From Candidatus Marsarchaeota archaeon (GTDB lineage: Archaea > Micrarchaeota > Micrarchaeia > Micrarchaeales > Micrarchaeaceae): a DNA stretch of 64,000 nucleotides. A program made the translations under genes and the position numbers. The notes under the pieces were generated by a model. The model saw only the letters and a program-made list of their open reading frames with translations. It made no database searches and was not told the origin of the DNA. Location: assembly GCA_023473665.1 (NCBI GenBank), contig JAMCYM010000003.1:62001-126000 (forward strand), written 5' to 3'. Of this stretch, positions 58,532 through 64,000 are shown piece by piece (positions within the stretch are counted from its first letter, which is position 1; each line of letters begins with the position of its first letter).

Positions 58532-61500
58532 TTACTCCGCCTCGTGCTTGACTATCTTCACTATGCCCTGCCTCGGGCTGAACACGTCGCCGCTCCTCTC
58601 CAGCTCGGTTATGTACTTAGTGGCAGTCGCGGAGTCTATGCCGACCTTGCTTGCTTCCTCTATGACGCGCTGCATCTTCGCCACCTGCTCGCTCTCCTCG
58701 AGGCTCTTTATTATCCCGAGCATTATGTTTATCTTGTCGACCTTCTCTCTTGGCATGCCCGTCAGTATCGTGTCGATGTCTATGCGCCCGCCCCTGTCGA
58801 CCGCAAGCGTCTTCAGCATGAACTCGCTCAGCGTTATGGCCCTGTCCGCGTCGGACACCTCAACCGTGTCGGCCAGCCTCGCCTTCGCGCTGGCCTCGCT
58901 CATCCTTACCAATCCCTCTATCTGCCTCGGCGTGATTGGCGTCGCGCCCTGCCGCACGCCCGCCTTCCTCAAGTCTATGTAGTAATCGGCTATGCGCTTT
59001 GACGCCTCCTCGCTGAGCCTCGGATTGATGTTCCTCCTCGCATAGGCGATGTACTTCCTGAGCAGCTCGCCGTCGAGCGGCGGCAGCTCCACATGCACGG
59101 AGCTCTGCACTTCCGCGATGGCTGCGCCCGCAGCCTCGTGCTGCACGAGTATGTGCCTCGCTATGTTCCTGTCGAGCTCTTCGTCCATTATGTCCTTTAT
59201 CGGGAAAATGAGGTCGAACCTTGATAGCAATGTGGGCGGTATGTCGAACTGGTCTGCAGGGTAGCTGTGGGGGTCGAACCTGCCGAACTTCGGGTTCGCT
59301 GCGGCGAGAACCGCTGCCTTGGCGTTGAACGTTGCTATGATGCCCGCCTTGGCCACGCTTATCGTCTGCGACTCTAGCGCCTCGTGGAGTGCGGCCCTGT
59401 CGTCATCGCTCACCTTGTCGAACTCATCGATACAATTGTGCATGTACACGAGCGAACCCTCGTAGTTGTGCCATCTGGCTACGCTCAGGTCATAGACATA
59501 TCCATCGTAAGGCACCCTCTCCACCTTCATCACCCTTTCCGTGCCCCTTACGACAGCGTACCGTTTGGGCTTTATCTCGATGTTTGTCTCCCTATTCGCC
59601 TTTGCGCTGTAGGGCCTGATTGTCTCGATAAGCAGCGTTATGTCTCCGCCCGTGACCTGTATGATCGGGATTTTCCCTCTTAAGTCATGTATGCGCGCAT
59701 ATATACCAAGCCTTCTCAACGCGTATAGAATGACGCGAAGTTCGTGCATTGACTTTGTGGGATACATGCGCATGGCAATTATCTTACCACCTACATGGTT
59801 GAAATCCCCGTCCGTGTCAAAGACCCCTGCGATGAATGCCGAAAGTGCCCTGTCGTTCAGCATCAGTATGTTGTCTATTGACGGATGCTTTAGGAAGAAG
59901 TTAACGCGCTCCACGAACATCTCGTTGCTGGTCCACATCTGGTACATCCTGGAAACCAGCATGTAGACCTTGCCGTCGTGGCCCTTTAGCTCGCGCATCC
60001 TGTCCTTCTTGTCGTAAAGCGAAAATACTGCAGATCTCGCCATCACGTTGTTGATGACGTCCATGTTCTTTTTGGACTGCGAAATTATCACGCTGTCGTT
60101 CCTTATGTGACCGTCGCCGTAAACGCATCCGAGCACATAGGCATCATCCTCGCTAGTGTCAAGGGTGGCCACCGGCCCGGTCACTCTGGTCGGGGCCCTA
60201 AGCACGTAGCCCTCCGCAAGGTCCTCTGCCCTTACCCACAGATTCTTTACGTGGGTCAGCCTTTTGAACCTGTGGTCTGGCGTCACGTCAATGCTCAAAC
60301 CAGATGCGAACGTCAGTCTGACAAGTTCGCCAGAATATCTCCTTCGCAATATTGCGAATGCCTGCTGTTGTAACATATCTGTCTTCCTATTCACATCGTA
60401 TACGGTGACTGGCACAGCCACCTTTTTGGCCTCCATGCCATGCTTCGTTGCATAGATAGGGCCGGCCTGTTCGTCCCAAAGCCTTTCAGCTGTTATAAGA
60501 CGCTGACCTTCATACAGCTCAGTGTCTGCAGCCATGCATACTACTCCGCCGCTTCCAAGCACAAGCGCCCCCGCTTTCAAAACCCAGCCTCCTTCTGAAA
60601 AGTCATCGCGCTCGGCTATTGCAGTCAAGCCTCCGCCAGTCACTGACTTGCCGCTGACGTATATGCCCTTAGGAACGAGCCTTGAAACTGCCTGCAATAT
60701 CCTTGTCTTAGCGCTTCCAGGGTCGCCTATGAGCAGTATGTGCATGTCGCTCCTGACTGGGCCGCCGTCTATCAGTGTCTTGCCCGTCGTGCCCCCGAAG
60801 AGCTGCAGAGCGACCGCCTGCTTTATCTCGTCATAGCCGTATATCGACGGTGCTATCGATTTGGCTATCTTGTCGAATATCTGCGGATCCTTGCCGAGCT
60901 CGCGTATCTGGCGCTCCTCTTCGTTGCCTATGTCCAGCTCTGCAAACTCCTTCTGCTTCGGCATTATCGAGTTGGTCTCGAGGAACATGGAGTACATGTT
61001 AGGGTCGACCTTGCCCCTCGTGTTCTTTCTGGGCCGTATGCGCAGTATGCCCGTCAGCTCTATCCTGTCGCCGGGTATGACTGTATTGACAAGGTCATCT
61101 TCAAGCCACACCTCAAGCTGCCACGTCGGTGTGTTGCCCCTCAGCTTCTCCAACGGGTCCTGCACGGCTATCTTCTGCAGGTTCACGAACTGCGATTCTT
61201 CCTCTACCAGCTTCATCGAGCGCCTCTTGCACTGCGGGCATATCTCGGGTGGGTCCTCCTTGTCGATTATCACAGGCACGCGGTTGCCGCAGAATGTGCA
61301 CTCGTATGTGCCTATCCTGACGCGCGGGCTTATGTCCGAGCGCTTGACTATCAGGCTGTCGAGCATTATGAGCTTGCCTATGAAGGCAGAGCCGACATCC
61401 TGCACCATCGGCATGTTGACGTTCTGGTTGAAGAAGCGCACATGCGGCTCGAAGATGCCGAAATCCACGTCGCTCATCTTGCCCTTCAATGATGCGTTTG

Positions 61501-61699
61501 CAGCATCGAGTATGAGCTCTGGCTTGTCTATTAGCTCGCCAGCCAGCTCAGGATCGAACTTCTCTAGGTCCCTTACGTTGACCTGCAGGCTGCGCTTTCC
61601 CGGGAAGCCTATGATAAGGTCGTTGATGCCCTCGCGGTAATACCTCTCGAAGAAATCGTCGAACCTCTGCTTTATCATCTCCACAGCGGCTTCAGCCAT
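58532..61699 (-). CDS. mcm: Replicative helicase MCM, interrupted by an intein
   Basis: 1,055 residues from ATG at 61699; 687 remain after intein removal, a normal archaeal MCM length. N-terminal zinc site CTFCGNRVP / CPQCKRRS, then AAA+ domain with Walker A GDPGSAKTRIL, Walker B GGVV(C)IDEFDK, arginine-finger region LSRFDLIFPI and a C-terminal winged helix. Replication-fork helicase. The intein sits inside Walker B, so it must splice out for activity. The presenilin-like gene follows after 13 bases. Confidence 0.96.
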   Translation of the reverse strand: MAEAAVEMIKQRFDDFFERYYREGINDLIIGFPGKRSLQVNVRDLEKFDPELAGELIDKPELILDAANASLKGKMSDVDFGIFEPHVRFFNQNVNMPMVQDVGSAFIGKLIMLDSLIVKRSDISPRVRIGTYECTFCGNRVPVIIDKEDPPEICPQCKRRSMKLVEEESQFVNLQKIAVQDPLEKLRGNTPTWQLEVWLEDDLVNTVIPGDRIELTGILRIRPRKNTRGKVDPNMYSMFLETNSIMPKQKEFAELDIGNEEERQIRELGKDPQIFDKIAKSIAPSIYGYDEIKQAVALQLFGGTTGKTLIDGGPVRSDMHILLIGDPGSAKTRILQAVSRLVPKGIYVSGKSVTGGGLTAIAERDDFSEGGWVLKAGALVLGSGGVVCMAADTELYEGQRLITAERLWDEQAGPIYATKHGMEAKKVAVPVTVYDVNRKTDMLQQQAFAILRRRYSGELVRLTFASGLSIDVTPDHRFKRLTHVKNLWVRAEDLAEGYVLRAPTRVTGPVATLDTSEDDAYVLGCVYGDGHIRNDSVIISQSKKNMDVINNVMARSAVFSLYDKKDRMRELKGHDGKVYMLVSRMYQMWTSNEMFVERVNFFLKHPSIDNILMLNDRALSAFIAGVFDTDGDFNHVGGKIIAMRMYPTKSMHELRVILYALRRLGIYARIHDLRGKIPIIQVTGGDITLLIETIRPYSAKANRETNIEIKPKRYAVVRGTERVMKVERVPYDGYVYDLSVARWHNYEGSLVYMHNCIDEFDKVSDDDRAALHEALESQTISVAKAGIIATFNAKAAVLAAANPKFGRFDPHSYPADQFDIPPTLLSRFDLIFPIKDIMDEELDRNIARHILVQHEAAGAAIAEVQSSVHVELPPLDGELLRKYIAYARRNINPRLSEEASKRIADYYIDLRKAGVRQGATPITPRQIEGLVRMSEASAKARLADTVEVSDADRAITLSEFMLKTLAVDRGGRIDIDTILTGMPREKVDKINIMLGIIKSLEESEQVAKMQRVIEEASKVGIDSATATKYITELERSGDVFSPRQGIVKIVKHEAE
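59435..60538 (-). mobile_element. Intein with LAGLIDADG homing endonuclease in mcm
   Basis: 368 residues, starting with Cys (codon 60538-60536, residue 388) and ending in His-Asn (codon 59437-59435) before the +1 Cys of the extein CIDEFDKV. Splicing blocks: A (CMAADTELYEG), B (PDHRFKRL) and the C-terminal VYDLSVARWHNY ... VYMHN. The two endonuclease motifs are VLGCVYGDGHI and IAGVFDTDGDF, both with acidic catalytic residues. So it looks capable of both splicing and homing. Confidence 0.93.
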
Positions 61700-61861
61700 G
61701 CAAACCCCCAACCAACTTCCAAAGGCACGCTGCAGCGTTTCTGCAGCAATGTCAATATTGCCAACGAAGAGGTATAAAGCCTTCGCACATAATCATTTAA
61801 AAGGCGCCAAAGCAAGCCCTATAGCGGAAGTCACCACGCCGCGCAGCATCGGTGCTCAAAC

Positions 61862-63526
61862 ATGTCCGAAAAAATACCAACCAAAGACAGAATAATAGTC
61901 ACGTCCGCCCTGCCATACTCCGAGGCAGTGCCGCACCTCGGCAACTTCGTAGGCTCTATACTGCCTGCGGACGTCTTCGCCAAGTACCTTGAGATGAAGG
62001 GCGAGGACTACATATTCATATGCGGCTCGGACCAGCACGGCACGCCGATAGAGATCATGGCGCTTAAGAAGGGCGTAGAGCCCATGCAGCTATCCAATGA
62101 GGTGCACGAGGAGATAAAGAAGGTGCTTTCAGACTTCGAGTGCAACTTCACGTACTACGGAAAGACCGACTCGGAGCAGAACAAGGCAGCAGTATACGAA
62201 CTGATTGGCGCGCTCAGCAAGAACGGCTGCCTGACCGAGACGGAACGCACCCAGCCTTACTGCCTGGTGGACAAGCGCATACTCACCGACAGGTTCATAG
62301 AAGGCACGTGCCCCTACTGCGGCGCCAGCGATGCGAGGGGCGACCAGTGCGACAACTGCGGGCACCTGCTCGATCCGAGCGACCTGATAAAGCCGCACTG
62401 CGTGATATGCGGCTCTGAAAAAATAGAGTTCAGGAAGACGAAGAACCTTGCACTTGACTTCCCGAAGCTGCAGCCTGACATACTTGCATTCGTAAGGTCG
62501 CATTCGAAGAACAACTGGAGCAAGAATGCTGTGAACAAGACGCTGAGCTACATCGAGCAGGGGCTCAAGCCGAGGGACATAACGCGCGACATGAGCTTCG
62601 GCTTCCCGGTGCCGATAAAGGGCTTCGAGGGCAAGAAGATATACGTCTGGTTCGACGCGGTAATAGGGTACATAGGCATAACGCGCGAGTGGTCGGACTC
62701 GAAATGGAAGGCCTACTGGAAAAGCCCTGGGACGAAGCTCATACAGTTCATGGGCAAGGACAACATAGAGTTCCACACGATGATGTGGCCCGGCATACTG
62801 ATAGGCGCGAACGACGGCTATGTGCTACCGCACACGATAATGGCGTACGAGTACCTGAACGCCAAGGGCCTGAAGTTCTCGAAGAGCCGCGGCATAGGCC
62901 TGAACATGCAGAACTCGCTCGGCATAATGCCTGCTGACTATTGGCGCTTCGCGCTCATGCACATGCTTCCAGAGAACGCAGACTCTGAATTCACGATCGC
63001 GGGCTTCGTAGAGATAGTGAACAAGATAATGAACGACAAGATCGGCAACCTGGTGAACAGGACGCTCACCCTGCAAGCGAACAATACTGCGCTGGGATGT
63101 TCGCCAAGAAGGGCAGAGCAGGTCGGCGCGCAGATAAAGGAGTACATGGAAAACTTCGAGAGCGTGAGGATGCGCGAGGCCCTTCATAACGTGATACGCA
63201 TAGCAGAGCTTGGCAACGAGACGATGAGTGCCGAAGAGCCATGGGCGCTCGCGAAGAAGGCGCAGGGAAGCGCAGAGGCGGCGCAGAAGTTCAAGTCAGT
63301 GATGGGCACGCTGATAGACATAGTGCACGTGCTCGGGGTGTTGCTCTATCCATTCACTCCTGCAGCTAGCGCTTCCATACTGGGCTATTTCGGCCAGCGC
63401 GCAGTCCCAACCCTGAAGGCGCTCGACGGGCCAAAGCAGGTTACAGGCTCTGCAGGAGTGCGGCCGATCTTCAGGAAGGTAAGTGCAGAAGAAGTCAAGA
63501 AGATGGAGAAGTTCTCCGGCGCGTAA
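61862..63526 (+). CDS. metG: Methionyl-tRNA synthetase
   Basis: 554 residues, class I. SALPYSEAVPHLGNFVGSILPADVFAKY has the HIGH-equivalent HLGN; zinc knuckles CPYC/CDNC and CVIC follow; KFSKSRGIG is the KMSKS loop; anticodon-binding helices close the protein. It lacks the C-terminal OB-fold domain, which is encoded separately by the convergent gene at 63530. Divergent from mcm with a 162-base gap. Confidence 0.96.
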   Translation: MSEKIPTKDRIIVTSALPYSEAVPHLGNFVGSILPADVFAKYLEMKGEDYIFICGSDQHGTPIEIMALKKGVEPMQLSNEVHEEIKKVLSDFECNFTYYGKTDSEQNKAAVYELIGALSKNGCLTETERTQPYCLVDKRILTDRFIEGTCPYCGASDARGDQCDNCGHLLDPSDLIKPHCVICGSEKIEFRKTKNLALDFPKLQPDILAFVRSHSKNNWSKNAVNKTLSYIEQGLKPRDITRDMSFGFPVPIKGFEGKKIYVWFDAVIGYIGITREWSDSKWKAYWKSPGTKLIQFMGKDNIEFHTMMWPGILIGANDGYVLPHTIMAYEYLNAKGLKFSKSRGIGLNMQNSLGIMPADYWRFALMHMLPENADSEFTIAGFVEIVNKIMNDKIGNLVNRTLTLQANNTALGCSPRRAEQVGAQIKEYMENFESVRMREALHNVIRIAELGNETMSAEEPWALAKKAQGSAEAAQKFKSVMGTLIDIVHVLGVLLYPFTPAASASILGYFGQRAVPTLKALDGPKQVTGSAGVRPIFRKVSAEEVKKMEKFSGA

Positions 63527-63529
63527 CGG

Positions 63530-63856
63530 TCAGTGCACCTTGGCCCCTACCGCCAGTTCCCTGTCGGGCTTGAGCAGGGATATGCTGCCGTTGTCTTCTG
63601 CGGCGAGCAGCATGCCCTGCGACACGAAGCCCGCGATTTCCTTCGGGTCGAGGTTCGTCACCACTACTACGAGCCTGCCGATGAGCTCCTCCTTGGTGTA
63701 AACATCCTTTATCCCTGCAGCTATGTCTCTGGTGCCGAGCTCGCCAAGGTCGACCCTCATCTTGTATATGGGCTTCCTTGCCTTTTCGTGGTCCTGCACG
63801 TCAACTATCCTGCCTACCCTGATGTCAAGGTTGGAGAATTCCTGTATCGAAACCAA
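63530..63856 (-). CDS. OB-fold tRNA-binding protein (MetRS beta/Trbp111-like)
   Basis: 108 residues. FSNLDIRVGRIVDVQDHEKARKPIYKMRVDLGELGTRDIAAGI and VVVVTNLDPKEIAGFVSQGMLLAA form the EMAP-II/Trbp111 OB-fold found at the C-terminus of many MetRS. Here it is a separate gene converging on metG with a 3-base gap and probably acts as the MetRS beta subunit binding tRNA outside corners. Confidence 0.92.
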   Translation of the reverse strand: MVSIQEFSNLDIRVGRIVDVQDHEKARKPIYKMRVDLGELGTRDIAAGIKDVYTKEELIGRLVVVVTNLDPKEIAGFVSQGMLLAAEDNGSISLLKPDRELAVGAKVH

Positions 63857-63991
63857 AATACCACCTGCACATAATTCAAGCCAGCGCCTGCTAAATACCC
63901 ATTGGAAAAAGCAGCGCTGCCTGCCAAAATATTGAACGATATGTTTAAATATGAAGCCGGCCTATGCGCACTTGCTTGTTTGCGTGATTCA

Positions 63992-64000
63992 ATGGATGCG
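63992..64000 (+). CDS. Start of a gene cut by the right edge
   Basis: ATG at 63992, preceded by GTGATT (63984-63989) and an AT-rich ATGTTTAAATATG further upstream as possible TATA region. Only three codons are visible, so nothing can be said of the product. Confidence 0.35.

Noticed and set aside
1-64000. CRISPR arrays, insertion sequences, integrase sites, prophage genes
   Set aside because: I read the gaps for repeated units, transposase motifs and direct repeats flanking tRNAs and found none apart from the intein and the short operator repeats.

Overview
The window is archaeal chromosome. It carries archaeal/eukaryotic-type information genes (SecY, Rpo3 and Rpo10, eL18, uL13, uS9, uS2, eL20/LX, eIF6, eL31, eL39, PDCD5, eS19, NAC, aEF1B, prefoldin alpha, MCM, XPD, ERCC4 nuclease, FtsZ, Dph2/Dph6, a KEOPS subunit). 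It also has BHB-type tRNA introns, TATA-type promoters and GGTGA ribosome-binding sites. Very tight packing, four intron-bearing tRNAs out of six, two of them interrupted in the T-loop, and many short orphan membrane proteins suggest a DPANN archaeon of the Micrarchaeota (ARMAN) kind. That placement is inference from gene content, not a phylogeny. No stretch over 300 bases lacks a gene.

Layout. 1-8.9 kb: TatD-like hydrolase (cut by the window edge), a DUF929 thiol/disulfide protein with a small Cys-containing membrane partner, a V4R-like protein, SecY, a tiny eL41 gene, a surface protein, CysRS, Cgi121 and an ERCC4 nuclease. 8.9-15.9 kb: a GT-C-like membrane protein, a flippase, CTP synthase, ThpR and an orphan. 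16-19.1 kb: the classic operon rpo3 - tRNA-Leu - eL18 - uL13 - uS9 - rpo10 - tRNA-Pro - uS2. 19-25.4 kb: UbiA-type prenyltransferase, pilin-like protein, tRNA-Arg, RNase HII, PRC-barrel protein, two winged-helix proteins and a type IV pilus/secretion ATPase. 24.3-28.1 kb (minus): the archaeal run eS19 - pdcd5 - eL39 - eL31 - eIF6 - eL20 - pfdA - ftsY. 28.2-37.6 kb: TruD, tRNA-Ser, GT2, DUF424, NAC, a TFIIS-ribbon fusion protein, tRNA-Ala, beta-CASP nuclease, coiled-coil protein, GT4 and uL15-uL30. 37.6-48.6 kb: peroxiredoxin/Lrp pair, PHP phosphoesterase, Nudix, two endonuclease III paralogues, Dph6, aminotransferase, tRNA-Val, rhodanese-like protein, pilin, Dph2, uL16, FtsZ and PDO. 48.6-64 kb: Rad50, aEF1B with a zinc-ribbon partner, membrane Lon-like protease, PLD-like membrane protein, XPD, a decayed vapBC locus, presenilin-like protease, MCM with an intein, MetRS and its OB-fold tRNA-binding companion.

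Main points: (i) T-loop introns in tRNA-Pro (15 nt) and tRNA-Arg (40 nt) with the same splice geometry; (ii) two genes (RNase HII, PHP phosphoesterase) whose conserved N-termini can only be reached from a non-ATG/GTG/TTG codon, best explained by ATA; (iii) a 37-codon eL41 gene; (iv) a vapB-vapC fusion pseudogene behind an intact-looking array of operator repeats; (v) a TFIIS-like zinc ribbon fused to an unrecognised domain; (vi) a 368-residue intein in MCM; (vii) a DUF929/GCGC membrane pair that may form a redox relay.
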